Part shown: positions 36,642 to 46,226 of the stretch, in pieces
Layout: every line of letters begins with the position of its first letter
Position numbering within the stretch: the first letter of the stretch is position 1
Source of the DNA: Brasilonema sp. UFV-L1
Lineage (GTDB): Bacteria; Cyanobacteriota; Cyanobacteriia; Cyanobacteriales; Nostocaceae
NCBI RefSeq assembly: GCF_012912105.1
Contig: NZ_QMEA01000011.1
Location: 25,520-89,519, forward strand
Length of the DNA: 64,000 nt
Direction of reading: 5' to 3'
Notes under the pieces: generated by a model
Database searches by the model: none
Seen by the model: the letters and a program-made list of their open reading frames with translations, nothing else
Told to the model about the DNA's origin: nothing
Position numbers and translations under genes: made by a program

Positions 36642-38102
36642 GTGACTCAAAGGCAGCTCATCTCAAATAATAACCCGACAGCAAGTGATATCCAACAACC
36701 GTCACCCTTGTATGCTTGGATAGCAATTGGAGCGCTGATACTTTTTACAGTCGCGGGTATTGCAGTCCATGCTGCAAGCATCGTGCGCCCAGGGTACATA
36801 GTATTATCTTTTGCTGTTGCTATTTTTCTATATTTGCGGTATCCCGCCATCTATATTGGTTTTACCTGGTGGATATGGTTTGTCACGCCACTGGTTTCTC
36901 GCTTAATTGATTATTACAGTACTTTTGATGAATCTCGTTTGTTACTTATTTCACAATATCTGGTGACATTTGTCACCATGCATAGCCTTGTCAAAGACCT
37001 TCCCAAATTTTCTCGCAAAGGTGGTTTACCTTTTATCTTAGCTTTTATAGGTGTAGTTTATGGCTTTCTTGTTGGATTGATTCAGACCTCACCAGTAACT
37101 GCTGTCCGATCTGTTCTGGACTGGTTAGTTCCTATTCCCTTCGCTTTTTACTTATTTGCCAATTGGCATAATTATCCTGACTATCGCCAAAGCATCCAGC
37201 GCACATATCTCTGGGGCGTATTGGTTACAGGAGTCTATGGAATTGTGCAATACTTGATTGCTCCAGAGTGGGACCGATTCTGGCTGATCAGCACAAAAAT
37301 CACCAGCTTTGGAGATCCGGAACCTTTGAAAATCCGGCTTTGGAGTACAATGTCATCACCTGGACCTTATGCAGTGATGATGATGGCAGGTTTGCTGTTG
37401 TTGCTGACTTGTAAAGGACCGTTAACCATTCCAGCAGCTGGTACAGGCTTTTTGAGCTTCTTATTAACGATGGTACGTACTCTGTGGGGAACCTGGTTGC
37501 TGGGACTGCTTAGTATGCTCACTGCAATGAAGCCAGGCCTGCAAATGCGCCTATTTGTCACCATTTTGGTGATGGCAATTTGTGTCGTCCCATTAACCAC
37601 TATGGAGCCATTCGCTGAGGCAATCAACACTCGTTTGGAAAGTTTAACTAATCTTGAGAACGATGACAGCGCGAATGTCCGAAAAAAAATCTATGAAGAC
37701 GGACTTACTAAAGCATTGACAAACCCTCTAGGTAACGGAATAGGCAACACATTCATCGTCGATAAAGATGGCAAACTTCTACCTATTGTAATTGACAGTG
37801 GTTTCCTAGAAACGTTTTTCACCTTAGGTTGGCTTGGAGCGATTCCTTACTTAGGTGGAATGCTGATGCTTTTTTTCACTGTGTTCCAATATTCTGAGTT
37901 CCGCTTCGATCCATTTATGGCTGCATCTCGTGCTGTTGCTCTTGGTTGTTTCGCAGCGTTACCCGGAGGTAGCGCGATGCTATCGTTTTCTGGTATGATA
38001 CTTTGGGGCTTTTTAGCAACTGTTGTGGCAGGGCACAAATACTATCAACATCAGAAAACTATCAATTTTCATCAAAATTTTCATCCAACAAGATATCCTT
38101 GA
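36642..38102 (+). CDS. O-antigen ligase/polymerase (Wzy)-like membrane protein
   Basis: The 486-residue protein starts at GTG 36642 and has about ten hydrophobic segments, from WIAIGALILFTVAGIAV to MILWGFLATVVAG. A long loop at about 325-385 contains LENDDSANVRKKIYEDGL and NPLGNGIGNTF. This is the arrangement of the Wzy_C/O-antigen ligase family, which links or polymerises undecaprenyl-linked glycans outside the membrane. It closes the plus-strand glycosyltransferase run and would be the export-side step for its product, probably an exopolysaccharide. Confidence 0.85.
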   Translation: MTQRQLISNNNPTASDIQQPSPLYAWIAIGALILFTVAGIAVHAASIVRPGYIVLSFAVAIFLYLRYPAIYIGFTWWIWFVTPLVSRLIDYYSTFDESRLLLISQYLVTFVTMHSLVKDLPKFSRKGGLPFILAFIGVVYGFLVGLIQTSPVTAVRSVLDWLVPIPFAFYLFANWHNYPDYRQSIQRTYLWGVLVTGVYGIVQYLIAPEWDRFWLISTKITSFGDPEPLKIRLWSTMSSPGPYAVMMMAGLLLLLTCKGPLTIPAAGTGFLSFLLTMVRTLWGTWLLGLLSMLTAMKPGLQMRLFVTILVMAICVVPLTTMEPFAEAINTRLESLTNLENDDSANVRKKIYEDGLTKALTNPLGNGIGNTFIVDKDGKLLPIVIDSGFLETFFTLGWLGAIPYLGGMLMLFFTVFQYSEFRFDPFMAASRAVALGCFAALPGGSAMLSFSGMILWGFLATVVAGHKYYQHQKTINFHQNFHPTRYP

Positions 38103-38135
38103 GACATCAGCCCAAGAAATCTCGGTGTCAATAAC

Positions 38136-39545
38136 CTATTTTGCCAAAATCCGACCAGATTGTACTGCTGCTACGAGGGCTTGATAGTCCTCCTCAACTT
38201 GATTGGCGTAAGTAACAGCAAAATCTGCTATGGCAGAGTCAAAAGCATCACTTCTGCCCAAGTAGCTACTGATAATAACAGGATCACCAGAACGGGAATG
38301 GGCGCGGCCTAACGCAGCGCCGCAAATTTCCACATAACCTTCCAAACCCCTGGCAGACATCCCCTTAAGCTTAATCGAGGTTTTCATGTCTTTCAATTGC
38401 CGAAAATAGAAATCTTGTCCGCGAGTGTTACTCGTCCAACCCAAGAAAATATCACTAGCAGCCTGCATGAGGCGTTGACCATTGACTATCCGCTGTCCGT
38501 TGTGGGAGTAAGGACTTTCCCCAGCTAATGGTTCTAATACTGATGGACGGGCTTCTTTAAATTGTAGCAGCAGAGGATCATTATCGTTACTCAACAGCAG
38601 TGCAACTCCGCAGTGAGTACCGACACTGCCAACACCAACGACCTTCATGGCGACATCTACTAGACGATAGCGATCTAACAAAAACTGGCGATCGCTTTGC
38701 AGAGTGTCACGATATTGTTCAAATACTACCTCTACTTCTTCTAAATATTGCTCCTGATTCGGTAAATGATATACCAAGGGTGGTTGATCAATAAACCGTC
38801 GTTGTCCGTTTACCTCCTCCGTCATCTGCACAAATGTCTGTTCTAGAGTGCGGGTAAAGGCTTTACTTGCCATTTGCTGCCAGTATTGACGAGTTTCCTC
38901 ATTCGGTGCGTGTTCCACCAGCATGTTAGCATCTTGTCGCGCATACCACACCGCCAAGGTTCCCATCTGCGCATACTCTTGAATCGACAAGCGATAGGCA
39001 CGGACTGCTGCTTTGGCTGCATCATAGCAGTCTTTGTCAGTCAAAGACATATCTTTCCCCGCGACAATAATACTTGTTGCTAAGCGTTTTACATCCCATT
39101 CCCAAGGTGCGCTTAAGGTTTCGTCAAAGTCATTGAGGTCAAATATGAGATTTCGTTCCGGTGTCGCAAACCCACCGAAGTTAAGTAAGTGACAATCTCC
39201 ACACGCCTGTACACGGATATCTGTTGTCGCAGTGGTTGCCAAGTCAGCCGCCATAATAATTGCACTTCCCCGCAGAAATGCGAAGGTAGACTGTAACATC
39301 CGACCGTAACGGATGGGGATTAACTCTGGTATGCGTCCTTGATTTGATACTTCTAATAAATCGATTGGATTTGGGCGATTGCCTACGGCAGAGCTACGCT
39401 TAACGCCACTCGGACGCCACTCGCAATGGGCACTTCGAGAAACAACTTGACGTAATGCTTTGCCTGCTTCCTGTCGCTGTGCTACTGTTAAGTGATTATT
39501 TGTAGGAGTAAATTCCGCTGATTCAATAGATGGTGTAGTGGTCAT
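38136..39545 (-). CDS. DUF2252 family protein
   Basis: The 469-residue protein has the DUF2252 pattern: PELIPIRYGRMLQSTFAFLRGSA, CGDCHLLNFGGFATPERNLIFDLNDFDET and VGVGSVGTHCGVALLL. Late YLGRSDAFDSAIADFAVTYANQ is also typical. These resemble kinase-like folds, but their function is unestablished. Residues at about 49-56 (VKRSSAVG) come from a 24-bp element inserted in a HIP1 octamer (39380-39403). Without it the chain reads RPSGDRPNPIDLL, close to the family. It lies tail to tail with the polymerase-like gene, 33 bp apart. Confidence 0.92.
   Translation of the reverse strand: MTTTPSIESAEFTPTNNHLTVAQRQEAGKALRQVVSRSAHCEWRPSGVKRSSAVGNRPNPIDLLEVSNQGRIPELIPIRYGRMLQSTFAFLRGSAIIMAADLATTATTDIRVQACGDCHLLNFGGFATPERNLIFDLNDFDETLSAPWEWDVKRLATSIIVAGKDMSLTDKDCYDAAKAAVRAYRLSIQEYAQMGTLAVWYARQDANMLVEHAPNEETRQYWQQMASKAFTRTLEQTFVQMTEEVNGQRRFIDQPPLVYHLPNQEQYLEEVEVVFEQYRDTLQSDRQFLLDRYRLVDVAMKVVGVGSVGTHCGVALLLSNDNDPLLLQFKEARPSVLEPLAGESPYSHNGQRIVNGQRLMQAASDIFLGWTSNTRGQDFYFRQLKDMKTSIKLKGMSARGLEGYVEICGAALGRAHSRSGDPVIISSYLGRSDAFDSAIADFAVTYANQVEEDYQALVAAVQSGRILAK
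39375..39406. repeat. 24-bp SDR5-like element in a HIP1 octamer, in frame in DUF2252
   Basis: GCGAT (39375-39379), insert 39380-39403, CGC (39404-39406). The insert is base-for-base the reverse complement of 14044-14067. It adds eight codons without a stop in this frame. Confidence 0.85.
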
Positions 39546-39995
39546 ATAAAGGGAAGTATTTTTCAGTCGTTAGAAAGTAGAAGCAGTCGCAGGAGATGAG
39601 ATTTTTCCTCTCTTCCCCTACATCATCACAATCTTGGAAAGATACTGCCAAATGTTAGCAACAGTTCTGGCAAAACATGGAGATAACCTTTCTATACCAT
39701 TAACTCAATACGAGGTCAATCCCAAAGGACGAATAAAACCGTCCCTAGTACTCTACCAAGGGAACTTTAAGGGGTAAATAAAAAACCACAAAGGCACATT
39801 AGCGTAGCGTGCGCCAAGGGCGCATAGAGCACAAAGTAAGAGGAAAAGAAGATGAATTTGAGAGTTGATCAACCAAGCATTGTTGGTGTGGTGGACTACT
39901 AGTCTTTATTGAGATTGGAAGCCCCAACTTACGAGCAAAGCTAGGTTGGGATACTTCACCAGTTATATCAATCTTGATTTTTCAAAATCGTTGAA
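39546..39995. other. Intergenic with a nested dispersed repeat
   Basis: No gene was recognised. An AACCACAAAGGCAC...AGCACAAAGTAAGAGG backbone (39779-39855) is interrupted by an insert with GCGTAGCGTGCGCC and GCGCCAAGGGCGC. It is a relative of 718-855. Confidence 0.55.
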
Positions 39996-41078
39996 TCAGA
40001 CAACAGAAAAAACGTTGCTAGGTGTTGTTAATTCCTGGTATACCGATATAGTTTCATCATTGACTCGCGTAACACTCAATCGCTCTAAGTTCTGTTGCGC
40101 TAGTGTCTTCCACTGTTGCATGATCTCATGACTACCTAACAGTTGGCTAAGAGCCTGCGCTAAGGCTTGGCTATTTGCTGGTGGTATAAGAATACCAGCC
40201 TGTCCACCATCCAAAGCTTCTGGTATACCATCTACATTGCTACCTATAATCGCGCAACCGGCTTCACGAGCTTCTGGAATCACGAGCGGAGAAGGGTCAC
40301 GGTGCGAAGCCAGTACAAAGACATCACATCCTAGCATATAAGATTGTGGCTCTTTTTGGAAGCCAAGAAAATGAATCCTATTAGCAAAGGAAGTACTTTG
40401 CGCTTGCTGTTCAAACAAAGTCTTGTCAGGACCATCTCCCACTAAGTAGAGATGTGCATCCGGAAAATGACTAGCGATTTGCGCAAAAGCATCGATTAAC
40501 TCGCTAATCCCCTTGCGCTTATACATCCCTGCAACTGTAGCAATTGCTGGTCTTTGTAGTTTTATCGCCACGTACTCTTGAAGGTCTCTCACACGAACAC
40601 TCCCCAGCGTCCCATTAGATATTACCTTCAACTTGTTTTGTCCAACACCACGCCGTACCATAGATTCAGCAACTGCATGGCTAACTGCTATGACGCGATC
40701 AGCGCAACCCATGAGCACTGCACTACGCTGGAATTCATTGTGTACTGTAGAGACGAGAGCATATGTAGATAAACCTTTCCAGAGTCTTGCTAACACAACT
40801 CCAGTCATCATATGTGCATGGACAACATCCGGTTGGAATTCTTGGATGATTCTCCAATAACGCCAAGCAGCTTTTATGATATTAGCTGGTGTTCTTGCTT
40901 GATTCAAGTTGAAGTGTTTTACAGTGTACTTGGCAAGTAATACTTCATACTCTCCACCAGCAGATACTACGCCGACACGATGACCATTTTTTGCTTGTAG
41001 ACAAGCTAAATCTACAGCTACATTGACAATACCATTACCAACTTCTTGGACATGGTTCAAAATGTGTAGGATTCGCAT
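39996..41078 (-). CDS. Family 4 glycosyltransferase (tandem paralogue, altered EX7E motif)
   Basis: The 360-residue GT-B enzyme begins MRILHILNHVQEVGNGIVNVAVDLACLQ and has VHAHMMTGVVLAR. The donor domain includes VAGMYKRKGISELIDAF, ANRIHFLGFQKEPQSYML and VDGIPEALDGGQAGILIPP. The segment that normally carries EX7E reads HRDPSPLVIPEAREAG: the first Glu is Asp and the usual FG is lost. The sister gene at 41503 keeps ESFGLVLTE. Activity may therefore be altered or lost. The two genes are tandem duplicates. Confidence 0.9.
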   Translation of the reverse strand: MRILHILNHVQEVGNGIVNVAVDLACLQAKNGHRVGVVSAGGEYEVLLAKYTVKHFNLNQARTPANIIKAAWRYWRIIQEFQPDVVHAHMMTGVVLARLWKGLSTYALVSTVHNEFQRSAVLMGCADRVIAVSHAVAESMVRRGVGQNKLKVISNGTLGSVRVRDLQEYVAIKLQRPAIATVAGMYKRKGISELIDAFAQIASHFPDAHLYLVGDGPDKTLFEQQAQSTSFANRIHFLGFQKEPQSYMLGCDVFVLASHRDPSPLVIPEAREAGCAIIGSNVDGIPEALDGGQAGILIPPANSQALAQALSQLLGSHEIMQQWKTLAQQNLERLSVTRVNDETISVYQELTTPSNVFSVV

Positions 41079-41336
41079 TTAGCTTTTTTTTCTGAATTAT
41101 AAGTACACTAAATACATTCAGAAAAAAAATATAGCAATTCGGATATTTTCGCCAATTGATCACATATCTTTACTCAAGCTCATATTCTTAATATCTAGCT
41201 ACACTCATCACTCTACATCTTGATCAGCTAGGAACTTGAGTTTCTGGTAGATTGTAGGTTGATTAAGGGAACTCCAAGAAATAAATTATTCTGCTGGATA
41301 TTTTTTTATTTGGAAGTCCCTGACAGTTCATCATCA

Positions 41337-41435
41337 GGACTTACGCAAAGAAACCCGGTTTCTATCAAAAATCGTCTGTTTTACAACTAAATACGAATGA
41401 AGAAACCGGGTTTCTAGCAGATAGTGCCTAAGTCC
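41337..41435. mobile_element. Small MITE-like element (GGACTTACGCA ends)
   Basis: A 99-bp element with inverted ends GGACTTACGCA and TGCCTAAGTCC, which match at 10 of 11. Inside is an inverted pair AAGAAACCCGGTTTCTA/AGAAACCGGGTTTCTA. Related ends occur at 42641, 42858 and 44004. It has no coding capacity. Confidence 0.65.
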
Positions 41436-41455
41436 CAATCATGCTTAACGTTCTA

Positions 41456-41489
41456 AGCGTCGGTCAATTACGAATACTTAACCGACGCT
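41456..41489 (-). terminator. Hairpin after the GT4 gene
   Basis: AGCGTCGGT (41456-41464) pairs perfectly with ACCGACGCT (41481-41489). It begins 14 bp beyond the stop of the minus-strand GT4 gene. There is no clear T-run, so it may stabilise or weakly terminate the transcript. Confidence 0.4.
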
Positions 41490-41502
41490 CTAGAACTCGA
41501 TA

Positions 41503-42582
41503 TCAAACTATACTGACTGCATTGTAGTTAGTTAATAATTCGCGGTACGTAGCCAGTGTTTCCTCATTAACTCGTGTAGCACTAAATCGCTCTAAATTTA
41601 GTTTTGCTTGACATTTCCACTGATGTAATTCAGAAGGGTTACTGAGTAATTTCGTTAAAGCCTCTGCCAAAGCATGACTATTTTTAGGTGGTACCAGAAG
41701 ACCAGCCTGTCGATTATCTAATGTTTCAGGAATACCGTCCACATCGCTAGCAACGATCGCGCATCCTGCTTCTCGCGCCTCTGTCAAAACTAAACCAAAA
41801 GATTCGCAGTATGAAGCAAGCACGAAAATGTCACTTGCTAGCATATACCTTTGTGGCTCTGGCTGGAAGCCCTCAAAATGAATACGATTAGCAACAGCTG
41901 TACTTTGCGCCTTTGCCTCAAATATTGCACGATCAGGACCATCTCCCACCACATACAGATGAGCATCAGGAAAATCAGTCGCAATTTCTACAAAGGCATC
42001 AATTAACTCACCAATTCCTTTGCGTTTATAGATCCCTGCTACAGTGGTAATCGCAGGACGGTGTAAGGGCAGAGGCTCATATTCTGTAATGTTGGGATGG
42101 CGAGGACTACCCAATGTGCCGTTGGAGACTATCCGTATTTTGTGTTTAGGTATACCACGTCGTAGCATTGAATCCGCTACCGCACTGCTGACTGCAATCA
42201 CGCGATCAGCTAATCCCATCATGATTGCGCTTCGCTGAAACTCATTATGTACTGTGGACACTAAACCATACGAGGACGTTCTCACAAATGCAGCTAGCAC
42301 AACTCCTGTCATCATATGGGCATGGACGATATCTGGCTGAAACTCTTTTAAAATACCCCAGTAATACCATGCTGCTTTCGCAATATTGAGCGGTGTCCTC
42401 GACTGATTGAGGTGAAAGTGCTTAATGCCATGATCTTCTAGTAATGTTTCGTATTCTCCTCCAGCTGATGCGACAGCGACATCACAACCAAGTTTGGCTT
42501 GCAAACAAGCTAAGTCTATGGCGACATTAACGATACCGTTGCCTATTTTTTGGACGTGATTTGTAATATGTAGGACACGCAT
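41503..42582 (-). CDS. Family 4 glycosyltransferase (tandem paralogue)
   Basis: The 359-residue GT-B enzyme begins MRVLHITNHVQKIGNGIVNVAIDLACLQ. It has YKRKGIGELIDAFVEIATDFPDAHLYVVGDGPDR and the intact EX7E motif in CESFGLVLTEAREAG. It is closely similar to 39996-41078 over its full length, so the pair is a tandem duplication. The retained catalytic motif makes this the more likely active copy. It lies downstream of a PIG-L deacetylase gene on the same strand, a common partner in glycan assembly. Confidence 0.93.
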   Translation of the reverse strand: MRVLHITNHVQKIGNGIVNVAIDLACLQAKLGCDVAVASAGGEYETLLEDHGIKHFHLNQSRTPLNIAKAAWYYWGILKEFQPDIVHAHMMTGVVLAAFVRTSSYGLVSTVHNEFQRSAIMMGLADRVIAVSSAVADSMLRRGIPKHKIRIVSNGTLGSPRHPNITEYEPLPLHRPAITTVAGIYKRKGIGELIDAFVEIATDFPDAHLYVVGDGPDRAIFEAKAQSTAVANRIHFEGFQPEPQRYMLASDIFVLASYCESFGLVLTEAREAGCAIVASDVDGIPETLDNRQAGLLVPPKNSHALAEALTKLLSNPSELHQWKCQAKLNLERFSATRVNEETLATYRELLTNYNAVSIV

Positions 42583-42902
42583 TTATGTAATCTCCCAGTT
42601 ATTGTTCGTTATAAATGGTTAATTTTAATTCAGTACTGACAGGACTGACGCAAAAGAATGAAAAATGAACCGCATAGACACGTATCCCGAGGGCGGGACC
42701 CCTTGGGACTCAATAGCGCATCCATTGGCTAGGAATAAGATTTTTAGAGAGTTTTTGTGTAAGTCTTAATCATGAAAAAATGAACCGCGATGCTCTTAAC
42801 ACAAAGTGGCTTTCCATAGGGTAGATAAGAAAGTTTTAAAGGGTTTTTGCGTAAGTCTTAACTGATACAAGTAAACACAGAAAGAAAAAGCAGAGGTTGC
42901 TT
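42583..42902. repeat. Two degenerate MITE-like copies
   Basis: Ends of the GGACTTACGCA type occur at 42641 (AGGACTGACGCAAAAG), 42752-42767 (TTTTTGTGTAAGTCTT) and 42843-42858 (GTTTTTGCGTAAGTCT). They suggest two abutting or partly deleted copies. No gene is visible here. Confidence 0.5.
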
Positions 42903-43691
42903 TTAAGATTCTGCTTTAAAAAAGATTTCATAAGACCCCACAAATCGCTTAACAAAGCTACGAGGTAAGTTTTCAAGTTGTGAACAGTAAGAGGCGATCG
43001 CTCTATTTTTTTTCTCTTGAACCGATTCAATTGAAAGTCGGTACGCCGCTGCAATATCCTGCACCTTAAGCATAATAAACAGGGGCGCTCTCCAAAATAA
43101 CCAAATAGGATATTGTAGAAGTTCTACTTTGATTTTTACTTGAGCAATTGCTTCTTTCACGAGTTCATACGTAGCCTCATGGTCTTTATGACAATCTTTT
43201 CTGTGAGGAACATACACTTCTTCTGGTTGATAAAGTATGAGCAGTTCAGCTAACTGCTGAATTGTTTGTTCCCGTTGCTCTTTTTGTAAATCTTGCAAAG
43301 TTCCGTCTGGCTTTTCCAAAAAGTGAATTTTTGAGGTTTCTACTCCCAAAATTTCTAAGGCTTTTACCGCTTCTTGCTTCCGAATTTGGATAATTTTTTC
43401 TTTGATTTGAGAATCTGGACCATGTGATCCCTGTCCATCCGTCAGAAAAGCGACTGTTACCGGTATTCCATGTTCTCGTTTGAGAGCAATCATACCTCCA
43501 CAACCAAAGGTTTCATCATCTTGATGAGGAGAAAAAACCATCGCTGATTTTTTGCTGAAACCTATCGGCTCACTTCCTTTGAGTAAAATCCACCTAAACA
43601 GTAAACTAGAGTGGATATTCTGTAGCAGATAAAGCAAGTTCATTGGAATGAGTTTTTGAAAGAATTTGAGAATTTCTTTGGTTTTCATCAT
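42903..43691 (-). CDS. PIG-L family deacetylase
   Basis: 262 residues from ATG 43691 (AGGA five bases upstream); a frame from TTG 43730 adds 13 residues and is less likely. The zinc site and catalytic Asp are in AMVFSPHQDDETFGCGGMIAL. The third ligand is probably in VYVPHRKDCHKDHEATY. The family removes acetyl groups from GlcNAc-type sugars in glycolipids or small molecules. Next to glycosyltransferases it probably modifies a cell-surface glycan. A hydrophobic stretch (LLQYPIWLFWRAPLFIMLK) may dock it on the membrane. Confidence 0.92.
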   Translation of the reverse strand: MMKTKEILKFFQKLIPMNLLYLLQNIHSSLLFRWILLKGSEPIGFSKKSAMVFSPHQDDETFGCGGMIALKREHGIPVTVAFLTDGQGSHGPDSQIKEKIIQIRKQEAVKALEILGVETSKIHFLEKPDGTLQDLQKEQREQTIQQLAELLILYQPEEVYVPHRKDCHKDHEATYELVKEAIAQVKIKVELLQYPIWLFWRAPLFIMLKVQDIAAAYRLSIESVQEKKNRAIASYCSQLENLPRSFVKRFVGSYEIFFKAES

Positions 43692-44474
43692 TTTTCCTGA
43701 TAAGATTAATAATCTGGGTGAGTTGTGCAAGAAGGCTAAAGGTCAACCACTGTGGTAGTCAAGCAGAACTGTAGGATGATCATCCTGTCGTAGAAAACTG
43801 GTGTTTGGGCAATGCCCAACAGTCCCGTACCTAGCGTCAATAGGCTCTCCAGTTGGACAGCTTTGTTGAAGTCAGAAAGTCATCTTGCCTCTCAAATAAG
43901 CTTTTGGTCGATTTTAAACTGTTTAGTGATTTCTGACGCGCCGTATTAAGGTCAAGTTTTTTGATTATTGTTTTTCAGAAATACTATAGAAGTTAAAGAG
44001 TTCAGGACTTACGCACGAACAACATAAACTTGTCCACAGCGACCGTTACAAGAGCGTGCTGTTAGGCATAGGAAAGCGATCGCAACCCACTTTTTTTCGT
44101 AGCACGTGCGTAAGTCCTAGAGTTGCTGTGAAATAATCTTACTACTCTATATAATTTGATAACAACTATTAAGACGTGCTTTTTACTATAACTTTAAGAT
44201 TTTTTGGGCTTTGCTGTTAAATTTGAAAGATTGCTTCATTTCCAAGCTAAACCAAGGTTGAAAATGAATCAGAGTAAACCAGGGCAAACGCATCTAAAAT
44301 TTTACAAGAACAACATTGACAAAAAGTGAATTTTCTGCTGATAGTCAAAGAATCGGATAAATAGCCCTACACCCCTGTGTTTCTTGAAAGACTGCTTTCT
44401 ATCGTTGAATGTTAAACAGATGTATGTGTGTGGCTTTGCGACTGAATCCTGAGAACTGAATTCTAACCAATAAT
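43692..44474. other. Intergenic with MITE-like element
   Basis: It contains a perfect 14-bp palindrome AGGATGATCATCCT (about 43775) and the element at 44004-44118. I see no gene, and the frames on the minus strand at 44302-44490 carry no family pattern. Confidence 0.45.
44004..44118. mobile_element. MITE-like element with perfect 14-bp inverted ends
   Basis: AGGACTTACGCACG at 44004-44017 and CGTGCGTAAGTCCT at 44105-44118 are perfect inverted repeats framing 115 bp. The family is the same as 41337-41435. Confidence 0.75.
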
Positions 44475-46226
44475 CTACTTTCTTCGCCAATCTTTAATAT
44501 TCCAAGTCTCAGCATCCCACGGCGTGACATCTACACCAGCAAGCCTATTACTACTTCCATTGACTTTGGCTCTAGCAACTAAGGGAATCACAATTGCATC
44601 TTTAATCAGCAAATCGTTCATTTGGATAAATAGCTGTCGGCGTTTTTCTGGATTTAGCTCTGTAGCAGACTGTTTCCAAAGCTTGTCATATTCAGGATTA
44701 CAATAGCGTGAGTAGTTTCTTCTTGACCAATTATTTTTCTTCTGTGGAATTTCATCACAAGTCCACTCTTTCATATAAGCACCAGGGTCCGGATTTTCAT
44801 TGCCGTTAGTAAACATTTGTATATCGGCGTAGAAATGATTAACTGTGTCTGGGTTAGCGGGATCACTGGAAAAGTAAATACTTGGATCTATACTTTTGAG
44901 TTCTACTTTCACGCCGATAGATGTTAATGCCTGTTTGATAATTTCTTGAGTCTTTTGTCGTAATGGGTTGACTGCAGTTTGGAAAACAAGACTCATTTCT
45001 ACGCCATTTTTATCCCGGATACCATTACCATTACTGTCTTTCCATCCAGCCTCATCCAGCAAGGCAGCAGCTTTTTTGAGATCAAATTCGTATTTCGTAT
45101 TTGGCGAATTGTAGATATCTGGTCCGACTAGAGTATTGGAAGTGGCGCGACCTGTTGCACCATATAACTGCCGATTAATAGTATCGCGATCAATGGCATA
45201 ATTGAAAGCCTGACGCACTTTCTTATCACTCAAGAAAGGATGGGGAAACTGAAGGCTAGAGCGTTCGCCGTCCTTCGTTGCTTTGTTGGGATCGGTTTGA
45301 TTGAGGAAAATCCGCTCTGCATAACCTCCAAAGACGGTATCTACTTTACCCTTACCTGCTGCTTCTAGTTGCTTGAGAATAGAAGCTTCCACTTGAGGAT
45401 TCCAGACAAAGTCAGCATCCCCAGTTTGAAGTACAGCTCTTGCTGCTGAAGTCGCATCACCGCCACCTTTGAGTTCTACTCGCTTAAAAAAAAGCTGATT
45501 GGCATCTCGGAAAAAAGGATTAGCCTCATAGATAACAATATCACCAGGCTTAAATTCTACAACTCGGTAGGGACCAGTACCAACAGGAGCCAGATTAGCA
45601 GGAGCCTCTCTAACATTGGAGCCATTATATTTCTCAAAAATGTGACGTGGTAAAATTAATCCATTTTGACCAACGAAAGGTAGCGACCATGAGGGATTAG
45701 CAGATTTGAAAGTTATTTTGACAGTGTTGTCGTCAACAGCTTCAACATTTTTAACAGTTTCATAATAAGCCATAGAGGTGCTAGCTACAGCAGGATTTGA
45801 GATAAATTTGTAAGTAAACACCACGTCTTTTGCCGTAAAAGATTGTCCATCAGACCATTTGATTCCCTGCTTGAGTTTCCAAGTTACAGACTTGCCGTCT
45901 TTAGCCAATCCACCGTTCTCTAAGGAAGGAATTTCTGCTGCTAAAAAGGGAATTAATTTACTTTGTTTGTCATAACTGGCAAGAGGTTCGTAAGTCACTC
46001 GACTGGCATGCAAATCTTTATCCCCTTGAGAAAGATGGGAATTGAGAATAGTTGGGGCTTGCCAATAAAGCAGTCGTAATTTGTCTCCACTGCTACTTGA
46101 TGTTTCTAGAGGAGATTCTTTGTTAGTCGAAGATTCGGGCTTCTGGGAAGAACAAGCTGTAAAAAAAAGTCCTATCAATAACAAAGGAAAAATTTGACTT
46201 ATAGTGGACTTATTGAAAACAGTCAT
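44475..46226 (-). CDS. ABC transporter substrate-binding lipoprotein, peptide/nickel (SBP_bac_5) family
   Basis: The 583-residue precursor has a signal with lipobox (LLLIGLFFTACSSQ, Cys about 25). The family domain follows: YEPLASYDKQSKLIPFLAAEIP, WKLKQGIKWSDGQSFTAKDVVFTYKF and PVGTGPYRVVEFKPGD. KVRQAFNYAIDRDTINRQLYG and the late NPEKRRQLFIQMNDLLIKDA are typical of oligopeptide/dipeptide binding proteins. It would sit on the periplasmic face and deliver peptides to a permease. No permease or ATPase genes are adjacent. Confidence 0.94.
   Translation of the reverse strand: MTVFNKSTISQIFPLLLIGLFFTACSSQKPESSTNKESPLETSSSSGDKLRLLYWQAPTILNSHLSQGDKDLHASRVTYEPLASYDKQSKLIPFLAAEIPSLENGGLAKDGKSVTWKLKQGIKWSDGQSFTAKDVVFTYKFISNPAVASTSMAYYETVKNVEAVDDNTVKITFKSANPSWSLPFVGQNGLILPRHIFEKYNGSNVREAPANLAPVGTGPYRVVEFKPGDIVIYEANPFFRDANQLFFKRVELKGGGDATSAARAVLQTGDADFVWNPQVEASILKQLEAAGKGKVDTVFGGYAERIFLNQTDPNKATKDGERSSLQFPHPFLSDKKVRQAFNYAIDRDTINRQLYGATGRATSNTLVGPDIYNSPNTKYEFDLKKAAALLDEAGWKDSNGNGIRDKNGVEMSLVFQTAVNPLRQKTQEIIKQALTSIGVKVELKSIDPSIYFSSDPANPDTVNHFYADIQMFTNGNENPDPGAYMKEWTCDEIPQKKNNWSRRNYSRYCNPEYDKLWKQSATELNPEKRRQLFIQMNDLLIKDAIVIPLVARAKVNGSSNRLAGVDVTPWDAETWNIKDWRRK

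Larger units (their letters stand above)
41079..41502. other. Intergenic with a MITE-like element and hairpin
   Basis: It holds the element at 41337-41435 and the hairpin at 41456-41489, and I see no gene. Confidence 0.5.
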
